Source of the DNA: Brumimicrobium sp.
GTDB lineage: Bacteria > Bacteroidota > Bacteroidia > Flavobacteriales_D > Crocinitomicaceae
NCBI GenBank assembly: GCA_023957385.1
Contig: JAMLGZ010000001.1
Location: forward strand, 1,102,923 to 1,166,922
Length of the DNA: 64,000 nt
Reading direction: 5' to 3'
Each line of letters begins with the position of its first letter. Position 1 is the first letter of the stretch. Below are positions 51,145-61,760 of this stretch, piece after piece. Under the pieces are notes generated by a model, which saw only the letters and a list, made by a program, of their open reading frames with translations, searched no databases and was not told the DNA's origin. Position numbers and translations under genes: made by a program.

Positions 51145-54100
51145 ATGGAGAAAATAGAGCCTTATAAACCCACTAACCACATACGAATTGTAACCGCAGC
51201 GTCCTTATTTGACGGACACGATGCAGCCATTAATATCATGCGTCGTATTATTCAAGCCTCTGGTTGTGAAGTGATTCACTTAGGTCACGACAGAAGTGTT
51301 GAAGAGGTTGTAAACTGTGCCATTCAAGAAGATGTGCAAGCAATTGCTATGACTTCTTATCAAGGCGGACATACAGAATATTTAAAATATATGTATGACC
51401 TTTTACAAGAGAAAGGTGCGCCACAAATCAAGATATTTGCAGGAGGTGGGGGAACTATTTTACCCAGTGAAATTGAAGAATTAGAAGCCTATGGAATAGC
51501 TCGTATCTACCATCCGGATGATGGAAGATCTATGGGTTTACAAGGAATGATTAATGACTTGATGGAGAAATCAGATTTTCCAGTAGGAAAAGATGTGACC
51601 ATTGATCCACAAATATTAGTCAATAAAAATGAAACGGATGTTGCACGAGTGATCTCAGCAGCTGAAAATTTCCCAGAAGAATCTAAAAGTCTTTTGGAGG
51701 AAATACATGAATTAGCGAATAAATCTAAAACTCCTGTGCTTGGTATTACAGGAACAGGAGGAGCTGGAAAATCTTCCTTAGTAGATGAATTGGTGCGTCG
51801 TTTTCTAACAGATTTCGATACGAAAAAAATTGCAATTATTTCGGTGGATCCTTCTAAGAGAAAAACAGGAGGAGCTTTGCTAGGAGATAGAATCCGTATG
51901 AATTCTATTGCAAACGACCGTGTATTTATGCGTTCTTTAGCTACTCGTCAGGCTAATCTTTCCCTTTCAAAATATGTAGGAGAATCAGTAGCTGTATTAA
52001 AAGCAGCTCAGTACGATTTGATTATCTTAGAAACTTCAGGGATTGGTCAATCGGATACTGAAATCACCAGTTACTCAGATTTGAGTTTATATGTCATGAC
52101 TCCAGAATATGGGGCTGCTACTCAGTTAGAGAAAATTGACATGTTGGATTTTGCCGATGTGATTGCTTTAAATAAATTCGATAAACGAGGTGCCTTAGAT
52201 GCCTTGAGAGATGTGCGTAAGCAATACCAGCGTAATCACACTTTATTTGATGAACCAGTGGATAGTATGCCTGTTTTTGGAACGATTGCTTCTCAGTTTA
52301 ACGACCCGGGAATGAATCAATTGTACAAGGTAATTATCAATAAAGTACATGAGAAAACGGGAGCTGATTTAGTTTCTACTTATCACATCACCGATGAAAT
52401 GTCGGAAAAGGTATATGTTATCCCGCCAGAAAGAACACGTTATTTGTCAGAAATCTCTGAAAACAATAGAAATTACGACAAATGGGTGAATAAACAAGTG
52501 GAGGTAGCTCATAAACTTTTCGGTTTACAGAAATCAATAGATACGATTCAAGCAAGTGAAACAGCAGGTAAAGATGAGTTAGTAGCAAGCTTGATTCAAG
52601 TGTTTGAAAAAACCAAAATGGACTTAGATCCGCACAACTGGGAAGCACTTCAAAATTGGGACGCAAAAGTAAAGTGTTATAAAGATCCAGAATTCATATT
52701 TAAAGTACGAGATAAAGAAATTAAAATACAAACCCATTCGGAATCGCTTTCTCATTTGCAAATTCCTAAGATAGCACTGCCAAAATATAGTTCTTGGGGT
52801 GATATCTTAAAATGGATTTTACAAGAAAACGTACCGGGAGAGTTCCCATATACTGCTGGACTTTTCCCATTCAAGCGTGAAGGAGAAGATCCAACGCGTA
52901 TGTTTGCCGGAGAAGGGGGTCCAGAAAGAACCAATAAGCGTTTCCACTACGTAAGTTTGGGAATGCCAGCCAAACGACTTTCTACAGCCTTTGACTCGGT
53001 TACTTTATATGGTCACGACCCAGCTTATAGACCTGATATTTATGGAAAAGTAGGAAATTCAGGAGTATCTATTTGTTGTTTAGATGATGCTAAAAAACTC
53101 TATTCAGGGTTTGATTTGAGCGATCCTAAAACTTCGGTTTCTATGACAATTAATGGTCCTGCGCCTATGATGTTAGGATTCTTTATGAATGCTGCCATTG
53201 ACCAAAATTGTGAGAAATATATCAAAGCAAATGGAATGGAGGCTGAGGTCAAGGCTAAGATTAAGTCCATTTACCAAGCGAAAGGTCAAGAAGTTCCTAC
53301 TTACAATGGAGATTTACCAGAAGGAAACGATGGTTTAGGTTTGATGTTGTTAGGTGTTACCGGAGACCAGGTATTACCAGCTGATGTTTACGGACAAATC
53401 AAAAAAGACACTTTAGCGACAGTCAGAGGAACCGTACAAGCTGATATTTTGAAAGAAGACCAGGCACAAAACACCTGTATTTTCTCTACTGAATTTGCTT
53501 TGCGTTTAATGGGGGACGTGCAAGAATATTTCATTCAAAACAAAGTAAGAAATTTCTACTCTGTTTCTATTTCAGGTTACCACATCGCAGAAGCAGGAGC
53601 AAATCCAATTACACAGTTGGCATTGACGCTCTCCAATGGTTTTACCTATGTTGAATACTATTTAAGTAAAGGAATGGATATCAATGAATTTGGTCCGAAT
53701 TTATCCTTTTTCTTCTCCAATGGAATTGACCCAGAGTATGCGGTTATTGGTCGAGTAGCTCGTAGAATTTGGGCAAAAGCAATGCGTGAGAAATACGGAG
53801 CAAATGCACGTTCACAGATGTTAAAATATCACATTCAAACCTCTGGACGTTCACTCCATGCACAAGAAATTGATTTCAACGATATTCGTACTACTTTACA
53901 AGCCTTGTATGCGATTTACGACAACTGTAACTCATTACATACCAATGCTTATGACGAGGCGATTACAACGCCAACCGAAGAGTCTGTACGTAGAGCTATG
54001 GCAATTCAGTTGATTATTAATAGAGAATTAGGTTTAGCTAAAAACGAAAATCCAATTCAAGGAGCTTTTATCATCGAAGAATTAACAGATTTAGTAGAAG

Positions 54101-54525
54101 AAGCAGTTTTAGCAGAATTTGATCGCATCAACGAAAGAGGAGGTGTATTGGGAGCTATGGAAACCATGTACCAGCGTTCTAAGATTCAAGAAGAATCCTT
54201 GTATTATGAGCGTTTAAAGCATACAGGTGAATTTCCGATAATCGGGGTGAATACCTTTAAGAGTTCCAAAGGTTCTCCTACCATTATCCCGAAAGAAGTC
54301 ATTCGAGCAACCACAGAAGAAAAAGAATTCCAGATACATACAGTCACTCAATTGAAAGAGCGTTACTCAGAAGAATCTCAGCAATGGTTGAAAAAATTAA
54401 AGGAGACTGCTATTCACAATAAAAACATGTTTGAGACTCTGATGGAAGCTACAAAGTATTGTTCTATTGGAGATATTACCACTGCCTTTTTTGAGGTTGG
54501 AGGTCAGTACAGAAGGAATATGTAG
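51145..54525 (+). CDS. icmF: Fused isobutyryl-CoA mutase IcmF (adenosylcobalamin-dependent)
   Basis: The 1,126-residue protein joins three parts. An N-terminal B12-binding domain (about 10-150) has [14 protein letters not shown] with the cobalt-ligating histidine. A MeaB-like G-protein chaperone (about 190-420) has Walker [12 protein letters not shown] and [10 protein letters not shown]-terminal mutase barrel (about 540-1090) has [20 protein letters not shown] and [15 protein letters not shown]. The order and fusion are diagnostic for IcmF, which interconverts isobutyryl-CoA and n-butyryl-CoA and repairs itself through its GTPase domain. The -7-like TATATTTG upstream suggests a promoter. Length is full. 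Confidence 0.95.
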   Translation: MEKIEPYKPTNHIRIVTAASLFDGHDAAINIMRRIIQASGCEVIHLGHDRSVEEVVNCAIQEDVQAIAMTSYQGGHTEYLKYMYDLLQEKGAPQIKIFAGGGGTILPSEIEELEAYGIARIYHPDDGRSMGLQGMINDLMEKSDFPVGKDVTIDPQILVNKNETDVARVISAAENFPEESKSLLEEIHELANKSKTPVLGITGTGGAGKSSLVDELVRRFLTDFDTKKIAIISVDPSKRKTGGALLGDRIRMNSIANDRVFMRSLATRQANLSLSKYVGESVAVLKAAQYDLIILETSGIGQSDTEITSYSDLSLYVMTPEYGAATQLEKIDMLDFADVIALNKFDKRGALDALRDVRKQYQRNHTLFDEPVDSMPVFGTIASQFNDPGMNQLYKVIINKVHEKTGADLVSTYHITDEMSEKVYVIPPERTRYLSEISENNRNYDKWVNKQVEVAHKLFGLQKSIDTIQASETAGKDELVASLIQVFEKTKMDLDPHNWEALQNWDAKVKCYKDPEFIFKVRDKEIKIQTHSESLSHLQIPKIALPKYSSWGDILKWILQENVPGEFPYTAGLFPFKREGEDPTRMFAGEGGPERTNKRFHYVSLGMPAKRLSTAFDSVTLYGHDPAYRPDIYGKVGNSGVSICCLDDAKKLYSGFDLSDPKTSVSMTINGPAPMMLGFFMNAAIDQNCEKYIKANGMEAEVKAKIKSIYQAKGQEVPTYNGDLPEGNDGLGLMLLGVTGDQVLPADVYGQIKKDTLATVRGTVQADILKEDQAQNTCIFSTEFALRLMGDVQEYFIQNKVRNFYSVSISGYHIAEAGANPITQLALTLSNGFTYVEYYLSKGMDINEFGPNLSFFFSNGIDPEYAVIGRVARRIWAKAMREKYGANARSQMLKYHIQTSGRSLHAQEIDFNDIRTTLQALYAIYDNCNSLHTNAYDEAITTPTEESVRRAMAIQLIINRELGLAKNENPIQGAFIIEELTDLVEEAVLAEFDRINERGGVLGAMETMYQRSKIQEESLYYERLKHTGEFPIIGVNTFKSSKGSPTIIPKEVIRATTEEKEFQIHTVTQLKERYSEESQQWLKKLKETAIHNKNMFETLMEATKYCSIGDITTAFFEVGGQYRRNM

Positions 54526-54599
54526 AAGAGGAGTCAATTTCCAAAGTAAAGAAGTTGAGGAACAGATTGCGTTCGCTTTGTAAGGATCCCAAATAACGA

Positions 54600-54840
54600 T
54601 TGAAGTAAGAGCAAAGCCTCGTTCGCTGCGCGTATGCTCAAACGATAAACATGGGAGAAGAATAGATTCCGTTTGCTGCGCGTATGCTCAAATGATAAAC
54701 ATGGGAGAAGAATAGATTCCGTTCGCTCCGCGTATACTCAAACGATAACCATGGGAGAAGAATAGATTCCGTTCGCTACGCGTATGCTCAAATGATAAAC
54801 ATGGGAGAAGAATAGATTCCGTTCGCTTTGCTCCAGAATG
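54600..54840. repeat. 50-51-bp tandem repeat, four copies
   Basis: Units with GGGAGAAGAATAGATTCCGT and GCGTATGCTCAAACGATAA, related to the array at 44713-44955 but of a diverged type (CATGGGAG instead of CATGGTTG). Confidence 0.88.
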
Positions 54841-54944
54841 ACACTTAATCTTTAAATAATAAGGGAGAGGGGGCGGCGAAGCCGCCCCCTCTCCCTCTGA
54901 CTACCTTGACGGTTGTCATTCCGGAGCAAAGCGAACGGAATCTA
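54813..54944. repeat. Nested inverted repeat, second copy
   Basis: Outer arms GATTCCGTTCGCTTTGCTCC and GGAGCAAAGCGAACGGAATC. The inner perfect 15-bp stem at 54863-54895 is GGGAGAGGGGGCGGC-GAA-GCCGCCCCCTCTCCC. This matches 44929-45059 almost base for base, including the inter-arm sequence CTGACTACCTTGACGG. Confidence 0.9.
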
Positions 54945-55060
54945 AATCCCTTTTTGTAATGGTGGTTGTTAGTCCTTAGCGAACGGAATCTGCATCCTTT
55001 CTATTTCGGCGATTGTTAGTCCGTAGCGAACGGAATCTGCATCCTTTCTATAACGGTGAT
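54945..55060. repeat. GAACGGAATC repeat units
   Basis: Two to three units of GAACGGAATC with TTTCTAT or TTTTTGTAA and GGTGATAG tails, related to the 49-bp array at 45045. The rest up to 55196 is AT-rich upstream sequence of the next gene. Confidence 0.75.
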
Positions 55061-55196
55061 AGACATGGTAAATGTTTCAGAGATAGACTAAAAAAAACAT
55101 CAAATGTTAGTTTTTAAATATTATTTTTTTATATTAGTCCTGAAAAGGAGGAATCTGAAAATCCTTAAGAGTAAGAACTAACTAAAACTATAACTT

Positions 55197-55577
55197 ATGG
55201 AATGGTATTTAAAAGTATTGAAGCAATACGCTGTATTTGAGGGTAGAGCGCGTAGAAAAGAATTCTGGATGTTCTTTTTATTTAATTTAATTTTTTCAAC
55301 AATAGCTGCTGTTTTGGATAAGGTTTTACACCTAGAAATCACAGAAACTTCTGGGGTAATTCAAACACTTTATGGGCTTGCTGTTTTAATACCAGGTTTA
55401 GCTGTATTGATTCGAAGATTACATGATATTGGAAACAGCGGTTGGTGGTTTTTTATCGCGTTTATTCCAGTCATTGGTGCGATTTGGTTAATTGTCTTAC
55501 TTGCAAAAGATAGCGTGCCTGGAGCCAATGAATACGGGGCTAATCCTAAGGAAGATAACGCCAACGTAGATTTTTAA
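55197..55577 (+). CDS. DUF805 membrane protein
   Basis: The 126-residue protein has three membrane helices. The N-terminal block YAVFEGRARRKEFWMFFLF (about 12-30), RRLHDIGNSGWW (about 76-87) and a C-terminal LLAKDSVPGANEYGANP are the standard DUF805 (YhaH/YhaI) landmarks. The family function is unknown. It is alone, with a terminator at 55602. Confidence 0.9.
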   Translation: MEWYLKVLKQYAVFEGRARRKEFWMFFLFNLIFSTIAAVLDKVLHLEITETSGVIQTLYGLAVLIPGLAVLIRRLHDIGNSGWWFFIAFIPVIGAIWLIVLLAKDSVPGANEYGANPKEDNANVDF

Positions 55578-55601
55578 GATTTACTTTTGTAAAGAATTGA
55601 T

Positions 55602-55628
55602 AAAAGCCATGAATTTCATGGCTTTTTT
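55602..55628 (+). terminator. Terminator after the DUF805 gene
   Basis: An 11-bp stem AAAAGCCATGA/TCATGGCTTTT with a T-run after it. Confidence 0.85.
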
Positions 55629-55715
55629 TATTGGTCAGACAACCCCATTCACTCATTATTTAACATCATTTAAAAAACTTTCCATTCTCCATTCTTCACT
55701 TTCAACTATTTTACC

Positions 55716-55723
55716 TATCTTTG
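55716..55723 (+). promoter_or_regulatory. Candidate -7 element before the zapA region
   Basis: TATCTTTG, 17 bases before the ATG of the coiled-coil gene. No clear -33 element is seen. Confidence 0.4.
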
Positions 55724-55739
55724 TACACATTGTAATTTT

Positions 55740-56036
55740 ATGGAAGAAGTACAACAAGTCATATCACAAATTCAGTTGAAAATAAGTAAGATGCAGGATT
55801 CTATGTCACAAGTTAAGACAGAGAATGAAGCGTTAAAATCTGAAGTTCAATTACTTAATGATAAGTTGGTTCAACGTGTAAAAGAGGCAGAAGACTTCCA
55901 AGAAAAGTACAATGAATTAGTGCGTCAACAAGTATCAAAACCAGTTGGAGATTCTATTTTCCCAATTGATAGAGATGCTGAAATTGACGCTTTAGTGAGG
56001 GAAATTGATGATTGCATAAGCAGATTGAAAGCGTAA
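55740..56036 (+). CDS. Small coiled-coil protein upstream of zapA
   Basis: The 98-residue product is mostly heptad-patterned helix (KISKMQDSMSQVKTENEALK, about 14-33, through EDFQEKYNELVRQQV), then a short flexible end (DAEIDALVREIDDCISRLKA). It could be a septum-associated coiled-coil protein because zapA begins 3 bases after its stop, but sequence alone cannot assign it. Confidence 0.8.
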   Translation: MEEVQQVISQIQLKISKMQDSMSQVKTENEALKSEVQLLNDKLVQRVKEAEDFQEKYNELVRQQVSKPVGDSIFPIDRDAEIDALVREIDDCISRLKA

Positions 56037-56038
56037 AA

Positions 56039-56332
56039 ATGGGTAAAGTATCAATTAAAATCGTAATAGCCGGAAGGAGTTATCCTCTTACAGTAAATGA
56101 AGATGAAGAAGTTTTGGTGCAGAAGGCGGTGAATGATATTAATAGCAACATTCAGAAACTTCAAGAAAATTATGCAGTAAAGGATATGCAGGATTTATTA
56201 GCAATGACTTCTTTGCAATTGGCAACGCGTTCAAATAATACTAAGACTTCTGTAACTACAGTTGCGGGAGGTTTAGATAAAGCGGATGTTTTAAAAGCAT
56301 TACAGAATTTGTCTGAGAGTTTAGATTCATAA
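56039..56332 (+). CDS. zapA: Cell division protein ZapA
   Basis: The 97-residue product starts MGKVSIKIVIAGRSYPLTV, the ZapA N-terminal strand pair. A long helix with KAVNDINSNIQKLQENYAVK and DLLAMTSLQLATR follows. ZapA binds FtsZ and promotes filament bundling at the division site. I use the ATG at 56039; the frame from 56012 only adds nine residues read from the previous gene. It is followed by a hairpin and rny, the usual order in this phylum. Confidence 0.9.
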   Translation: MGKVSIKIVIAGRSYPLTVNEDEEVLVQKAVNDINSNIQKLQENYAVKDMQDLLAMTSLQLATRSNNTKTSVTTVAGGLDKADVLKALQNLSESLDS

Positions 56333-56363
56333 AATAGATTAGGCTGCATAGGTGATTGTGTTC

Positions 56364-56406
56364 CCCACTTTTTAAAGGATTCCCCCTTTAAGAATGTGGG
56401 ATTTTT
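56364..56406 (+). terminator. 15-bp hairpin between zapA and rny
   Basis: CCCAC plus TTTTTAAAGG pairs with CCTTTAAGAA plus GTGGG (one bulged T) around ATTCCC, followed by ATTTTTAATTTT. This fits a terminator. It could also be the end of a small RNA, since 6S RNA genes often lie next to zapA, but the open central bubble of 6S RNA was not seen in this short gap. Confidence 0.7.
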
Positions 56407-56420
56407 AATTTTAAAAAGTA

Positions 56421-57953
56421 ATGGAAATAATTATTGGATTAACAATTGGACTAGTAGGAGGAGCGGTTGCCGTATTTGTGATACAGTCCGTCCTTCTGAA
56501 AAAAAGAAGAGAACAAATTCTAAAAGAAGCTGAAGTAGAAGGAGAAACTATAAAGAAAGATAAAATCCTTCAGGCAAAAGAAAAGTTCTTGAATTTAAAG
56601 GATGAACATGAAAAATCAATTAAAGAAAGAGAGCGTAAACTCCAATCTACCGAAGATAGAGCGAGAAGTAAAGAGCAAATGCTTTCTAAAAAAATTGAAG
56701 AAGTAAGTCGTAAGGAGAAGGTAATTGAACATAAGGTGACTGAGTTGGAGCAACAAATTCAGATAAATCATACCAAGCAAGAAGAACTTGATAGATTAAA
56801 TGAAAAGCGTATTGAGGAACTTTCTGCTCTCTCAGGAATGAATCAAGAAGATGCTAAGAAGCAACTTATGGAAGCTTTAAAAGATGAAGCTAGAACAGAT
56901 GCTATGGCATATATTAAAGAGATTGTAGATGAAGCGAAACTCAATGCAAATAGAGAGGCAAAAAAGATTATTATCCAATCCATTCAACGTGTTGCGCATG
57001 AACAAGCAATTGAGAATGCGGTAACTGTTTTTAATATTGAGTCAGATGAAGTAAAAGGACGAATCATTGGACGTGAAGGAAGAAATATTCGTGCCTTAGA
57101 AGCAGCAACAGGAGTTGAAATTATAGTAGATGATACCCCGGAAGCCATCTTATTATCTTGCTTTGATCCAATTAGAAGAGAAATCGCGCGTCTGGCTTTA
57201 CATCAATTGATTACAGATGGACGTATTCACCCGGCTCGAATCGAAGAAGTTGTAGCCAAAACTACTAAATCACTTGAAGAAGAGATTGTTGAAACGGGAA
57301 GAAGAACATGTATAGATTTAGGTATTCACGGGTTGCACCCTGATTTAATTCGCATGGTAGGTAGAATGAAATACCGCTCTTCTTATGGACAAAACTTATT
57401 ACAGCACAGTAGAGAAACTGCGAATATTAGTGCTATTCTAGCGTCTGAGTTAGGATTGAATGTAAAAGCCGCTAAGAGAGCTGGTTTACTGCACGATATT
57501 GGTAAAGTTCCAGAAGATGAACCAGAATTACCACACGCAATTTTGGGTATGAAGATGGCAGAAAAATTTGGTGAAAAACCAGATATCTGTAATGCCATTG
57601 GTGCCCACCACGATGAGATTGAAATGGAAACCTTAATTGCTCCGATTGTTCAAGTTGCGGATGCGATTTCTGGGGCTAGACCAGGGGCTCGTCGTGAGGT
57701 GGTAGAGGCATACATCAATCGTATTAAAGAATTGGAAAGAACCGCTCTTTCTTATGACGGTGTTGTGAAAGCTTATGCCATCCAAGCGGGTAGAGAATTA
57801 CGTGTTTTAGTAGAAAGTGAAAAAGTTTCTGATGCAAGAGCAGATGAACTTTCATTCTTAATTTCTCAAAAAATACAAACAGAAATGACCTACCCTGGAC
57901 AAGTTAAGATAACCTTAATTCGTGAGAAACGTTCTGTAAATTACGCAAAATAA
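56421..57953 (+). CDS. rny: Ribonuclease Y
   Basis: The 510-residue membrane-anchored endoribonuclease begins mRNA decay. An N-terminal membrane helix ([19 protein letters not shown]), a long coiled coil (about 25-200), a KH domain ([19 protein letters not shown], about 214-232) and an HD domain with LLHDIGKVP (about residue 353) and GAHHDE match RNase Y in order. Length is normal. Confidence 0.97.
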   Translation: MEIIIGLTIGLVGGAVAVFVIQSVLLKKRREQILKEAEVEGETIKKDKILQAKEKFLNLKDEHEKSIKERERKLQSTEDRARSKEQMLSKKIEEVSRKEKVIEHKVTELEQQIQINHTKQEELDRLNEKRIEELSALSGMNQEDAKKQLMEALKDEARTDAMAYIKEIVDEAKLNANREAKKIIIQSIQRVAHEQAIENAVTVFNIESDEVKGRIIGREGRNIRALEAATGVEIIVDDTPEAILLSCFDPIRREIARLALHQLITDGRIHPARIEEVVAKTTKSLEEEIVETGRRTCIDLGIHGLHPDLIRMVGRMKYRSSYGQNLLQHSRETANISAILASELGLNVKAAKRAGLLHDIGKVPEDEPELPHAILGMKMAEKFGEKPDICNAIGAHHDEIEMETLIAPIVQVADAISGARPGARREVVEAYINRIKELERTALSYDGVVKAYAIQAGRELRVLVESEKVSDARADELSFLISQKIQTEMTYPGQVKITLIREKRSVNYAK

Positions 57954-57978
57954 ATCTCCATCAATTTTAAAAATAGAA

Positions 57979-58959
57979 ATGAAAGTTTGTAATAACATTT
58001 TAGAGACCATCGGGAATACTCCCTTAGTAAGATTAAACAAAATTACTGAAGATATTGAAGCAACTGTATTAGCAAAGGTAGAAACCTTTAATCCGGGAAA
58101 TTCAGTAAAGGATAGAATGGCCCTCAAAATGATTGAGGATGCAGAAAAGGCTGGAAAGATTAAACCAGGGGGAACTATTATTGAAGGTACTTCTGGAAAT
58201 ACAGGTATGGGATTAGCCTTAGCTTGTATCATCAAAGGATATAAATTAATTTGCGTATTAAGTGATAAACAAAGCAAGGAAAAGATGGATATCTTACGTG
58301 CAGTTGGAGCTGAGGTCGTAGTTTGTCCAACAGCTGTTGCACCTGATGATCCTCGTTCTTATTACTCCACCTCTAAAAGACTCGCTCAAGAGACTCCGAA
58401 TTCATGGTACGTAAATCAATACGATAATTTATCAAACCGCGAGGCACATTATGAATCTACTGCCCCTGAGATTTGGGAGCAAACTGATGGAAAGATTACA
58501 CACTTTGTGGTAGGTGTTGGAACAGGAGGTACTATTTCTGGAATAGGAAAATATCTGAAAGAGAAAAACCCAGATATCAAGATACTAGGTATTGATACGT
58601 ACGGTTCAGTATTTAAGAAATATCACGAAACAGGAATCTTTGATGAAAATGAGATTTATCCTTATATCACGGAAGGAATTGGAGAAGATATCTTGCCTCA
58701 GAATGTTGATTTTGGCGTAATCGATCATTTCGAAAAGGTAACGGATAAAGATGCCGCTATTTATACACGAAAAATCGCACGTGAAGAAGGAATTTTTGTT
58801 GGGAATTCTGCAGGTGCTGCCATTAAAGGATTACTACAGATGAAACACATGTTCAAAAAAGGAGATGTTGTGGTAGTTCTCTTTCACGATCATGGAAGTC
58901 GCTACGTTGGAAAGTTCTTTAATGATGATTGGATGCGTGAAAAAGGATTCCTAGAATAG
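57979..58959 (+). CDS. PLP-dependent cysteine synthase / cystathionine beta-synthase family enzyme
   Basis: The 326-residue product is a fold-type II PLP enzyme. PLP lysine lies in PGNSVKDRMA (Lys44), the substrate loop is TSGNTGMGLA (about 73), the phosphate-binding loop is GVGTGGTISG (about 177), and the C-terminus has FVGNSAGAA and HDHGSRYVGKF. These last motifs are closer to cystathionine beta-synthase-type enzymes than to CysK, but the CBS pair is lacking, so O-acetylserine or serine sulfhydrylation and CBS activity cannot be told apart here. It lies after rny with a 25-base gap. Confidence 0.92.
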   Translation: MKVCNNILETIGNTPLVRLNKITEDIEATVLAKVETFNPGNSVKDRMALKMIEDAEKAGKIKPGGTIIEGTSGNTGMGLALACIIKGYKLICVLSDKQSKEKMDILRAVGAEVVVCPTAVAPDDPRSYYSTSKRLAQETPNSWYVNQYDNLSNREAHYESTAPEIWEQTDGKITHFVVGVGTGGTISGIGKYLKEKNPDIKILGIDTYGSVFKKYHETGIFDENEIYPYITEGIGEDILPQNVDFGVIDHFEKVTDKDAAIYTRKIAREEGIFVGNSAGAAIKGLLQMKHMFKKGDVVVVLFHDHGSRYVGKFFNDDWMREKGFLE

Positions 58960-58971
58960 AATTTCTCTTCC

Positions 58972-59757
58972 ATGCTTTTTCAGGATCAAATAGGTAATAC
59001 GATTGAAATCAATCACCCACCTCAACGTATTATATCCTTGGTGCCATCTCAAACGGAATTACTTTATCATTTAGGATTGGGAGATAGCGTAGTGGGTATT
59101 ACGAAATTCTGCATACATCCTGAAGAATGGTTTCGCTCCAAAGAAAGGGTAGGAGGTCCTAAGCAACTTGATATTGAAAAAATCAGACGATTAAATCCCG
59201 ATCTAATTATAGCCAACAAAGAAGAAAATATTCAAGAACAAATAGAAGTTGTAAGTGAATTTTGTCCAGTTTGGATTTCAGATATTTACACTTTGGAGGA
59301 TAGTTTACAAATGATTCAGAAAATTGGTGCAATATGCGGAGTTTCCCAAAAATCCGATGAAATTAATCTGAAAATTAAACAGAATTTTTTAAAACTGAAA
59401 CCCATAAAATACTCTTTATCCGTATTATATCTAATATGGAAAGATCCATTTATGGCAGTGGCAAGCAATACTTTTATTCATCATATTATCGAAGAACATC
59501 TGGGACTTCAAAACTGTATGCGTGAAGAAGAAAGATATCCTGTTTTGGATGAGTCTAATTTACCCCAACCGGATATTGTGTTTTTGAGTACTGAGCCATA
59601 TCCATTTAAGGAAAAGCACATTGCAGAAGTACAAGCGTTTTTTCCAAAAGCAAAAATTAGGATAGTGGATGGAGAATATTTTACATGGTATGGTTCTCGA
59701 CTAATAGACACCCCCAATTATTTAGAAACGGTAAAGAAAATGCTTGCTTTAGTGTAA
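58972..59757 (+). CDS. Helical-backbone metal/cobalamin receptor-like protein (BtuF/FhuD-like)
   Basis: The 261-residue product has the class III binding-protein pattern RIISLVPSQTELLYHLGLG near the N-terminus, VGITKFCIHP, LNPDLIIANKEEN and a long connecting helix. It lacks a signal peptide (starts MLFQDQIGNTIE), so it may be cytoplasmic, or its ligand role may differ from that of transporter receptors. No ABC permease or ATPase lies next to it. It starts 13 bases after the cysteine synthase family gene. Confidence 0.85.
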   Translation: MLFQDQIGNTIEINHPPQRIISLVPSQTELLYHLGLGDSVVGITKFCIHPEEWFRSKERVGGPKQLDIEKIRRLNPDLIIANKEENIQEQIEVVSEFCPVWISDIYTLEDSLQMIQKIGAICGVSQKSDEINLKIKQNFLKLKPIKYSLSVLYLIWKDPFMAVASNTFIHHIIEEHLGLQNCMREEERYPVLDESNLPQPDIVFLSTEPYPFKEKHIAEVQAFFPKAKIRIVDGEYFTWYGSRLIDTPNYLETVKKMLALV

Positions 59758-59758
59758 T

Positions 59759-61072
59759 TTATTCAACTAAATTGAGGATTAATTTAAGCATTTCAATCGT
59801 CATTAATTTATGATCTTTTAATGTGAGTTTCCCCTTAAAGGATATTGTTTCGTGATTTGGTTTAGCTTCGAAATCTAAATCTTCTACTTGATTTAAGAAT
59901 GTTTTGGAGGATTTAACTTGTGGAATAATATTAATAAAACGCGCGATTAATCCTTTTCCTTCAATATTTAAAATAACAGATGGCTCTCCTTGTATCTTAA
60001 ATAATCGTTGTACCTCTTCTTGTTTAATTTGAGGGGCTTGAGTTACTCCAATATATACTTCTGTATTTGATAGTTGTTTGTAGTAAAAGTATGTATTCCC
60101 CATTTGAAGTTTTCCACTTTCAGAATATGTGATAGTTGGAACGTATTTCACTAAAGTATCTATTTGAGATTTTATATCCAATGAGTCTTTAAAATTTAGA
60201 ATAGCATCAAATTGTGGAATAAATGTGGCATTTCCTTCTATGTTTTCAACGGCTACACCATAAAATTGTATATTCCCAGTAGTAGCCTTTGGTAGTTGTA
60301 ATCCTATTTCATACAATATAGCATGAATATCTTGATATAAATCATCTGAAATTTCTCCAAATTCAATTTTAAGTAATTGGGATGAAGGAGAACTATCCAT
60401 GACGTGGTAAAGTGTATTTTGTGAATTATTAATTATTTTATCGCCTTCTCCCTGAATGAACATGTTCTCATTTTTAATTTCAATATGTAAATTGATATTA
60501 TATTTATTATTAGCTCCTTTATAGGATACATGTACAAGATGATTGTCTTTAAAGACTTCTCCTTTCTGTAAATGATTGTTTAAAATATTTTCGGCAAATT
60601 GAGTGTATATTTCTGTATTTGCAGGGTTATCCGTCAATAAAAGTATTCCTATTTCTCCATTGGTTGCTTTAATATAATAAGGTCCATGATTGTAATTTAT
60701 AAAAGCATTTTTATCTCTTAACTTGAAAAGAAATCCTTGGAATTGAATATTATCTTGTGTCTTAACAAAATAAACAACATCTTTTCTCCAATCTATTCCA
60801 ATAGAACCAATGTTGTCCATGTTTCCTCTATTTTCAAGAAAAACTAATTCATCACTATTAAAATCAGATTTATAGATGATATCTTCAAACATTTGTTTAA
60901 TGAGGTTTTCCGTTTTTATATTGACAACCAGATCGGTATCAGGGGGAAGTAAACTAGCTAATGAAGAATCATCTTTCTTATATATAAATAGAAGAACAGC
61001 TGTAATCATCCAGAAGAATAAAAGCATGATGATTAGCTTTAGTATATTGTAGTTCTTCGTTTTTTTATCCAC
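59759..61072 (-). CDS. Hypothetical membrane-anchored protein
   Basis: The 437-residue product has one N-terminal membrane helix (IIMLLFFWMITAVLLFIYK, about 14-32), then a long mixed alpha/beta region starting SSLASLLPPDTDLVVNIKTE. The opening resembles proteins of the DUF3352 type, but I am not sure. The rest shows strand-rich segments (GNIQFYGVAVENIEGNAT) with no recognised catalytic motif. It converges on the receptor-like gene and is read alone. Confidence 0.6.
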   Translation of the reverse strand: MDKKTKNYNILKLIIMLLFFWMITAVLLFIYKKDDSSLASLLPPDTDLVVNIKTENLIKQMFEDIIYKSDFNSDELVFLENRGNMDNIGSIGIDWRKDVVYFVKTQDNIQFQGFLFKLRDKNAFINYNHGPYYIKATNGEIGILLLTDNPANTEIYTQFAENILNNHLQKGEVFKDNHLVHVSYKGANNKYNINLHIEIKNENMFIQGEGDKIINNSQNTLYHVMDSSPSSQLLKIEFGEISDDLYQDIHAILYEIGLQLPKATTGNIQFYGVAVENIEGNATFIPQFDAILNFKDSLDIKSQIDTLVKYVPTITYSESGKLQMGNTYFYYKQLSNTEVYIGVTQAPQIKQEEVQRLFKIQGEPSVILNIEGKGLIARFINIIPQVKSSKTFLNQVEDLDFEAKPNHETISFKGKLTLKDHKLMTIEMLKLILNLVE

Positions 61073-61199
61073 AGGCTAAGCTTTCGTTGTTAGTGAAATA
61101 AAATTATAGTGTATTCGTTTGAGTAAAAGTAAACAATAATTTTAATATTTGCACTTGCGAATTTGATTTTTACAATCATTTAAAAGGAATACTGCTGAA

Positions 61200-61757
61200 A
61201 TGGGAAAATTTCTAATGTTTGTTTTAAAACTTTTTGGATGGAGGATAGATGAACATAGTCCAGAAGGTGTTAAGAAGGCAATTGTGGCGATGGGTCCACA
61301 TACAAGTAACTTGGATTTTATATTAGGTAAAATAGCTTTTATGTCGTACGGAGTAAAAGCACGTTTTTTAATTAAAAAGGAAGCATTTATCCCTCCTTTT
61401 GGTTGGTTGTTAAAGGCTTTGGGTGGAGTTCCTGTTTCTCGAGATAAGCATAATCACTTTACGGATCAGGCAGTGAAGTATTTTGAAGAATCTGAATCCA
61501 TGTATTTGGTATTTACTCCTGAAGGTACCCGTAAATATAATCCCAATTGGAAAAAAGGTTTTTACTATATTGCTATTAAGGCTCAAGTTCCTATCTATAT
61601 AGGTTATTTGGATTACAAAAATAAAACAGGAGGTTTTTTAGAATTATTTCTCCCTACAGGAGATATTGAAAAAGACATTGCATATATCAAAGAAAAACTA
61701 AGTCAGTTTCAAGGTAAATATCCAAAACAGGGTATTCGTAAGGTAGAAGATGAATAA
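61200..61757 (+). CDS. PlsC-like lysophospholipid acyltransferase
   Basis: The 185-residue product has the acyltransferase motifs in order: GPHTSNLDF (H-x4-D, about residues 32-40), FLIKKEAFIPPFGWLLKAL, GGVPVSRDK and FTPEGTRKY (about 102-110). It likely adds an acyl group to a lysophospholipid or related lipid at the membrane. It is shorter than 1-acyl-G3P acyltransferases but similar to small PlsC family members. It converges on porQ with a 3-base gap. Confidence 0.88.
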   Translation: MGKFLMFVLKLFGWRIDEHSPEGVKKAIVAMGPHTSNLDFILGKIAFMSYGVKARFLIKKEAFIPPFGWLLKALGGVPVSRDKHNHFTDQAVKYFEESESMYLVFTPEGTRKYNPNWKKGFYYIAIKAQVPIYIGYLDYKNKTGGFLELFLPTGDIEKDIAYIKEKLSQFQGKYPKQGIRKVEDE

Positions 61758-61760
61758 GGT

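Noticed and set aside
56333..56420. 6S RNA gene between zapA and rny
   Set aside because: 6S RNA often lies beside zapA, but this gap is too short (88 bp) and shows one closed hairpin rather than the long arms with an open bubble, so I call it a terminator.
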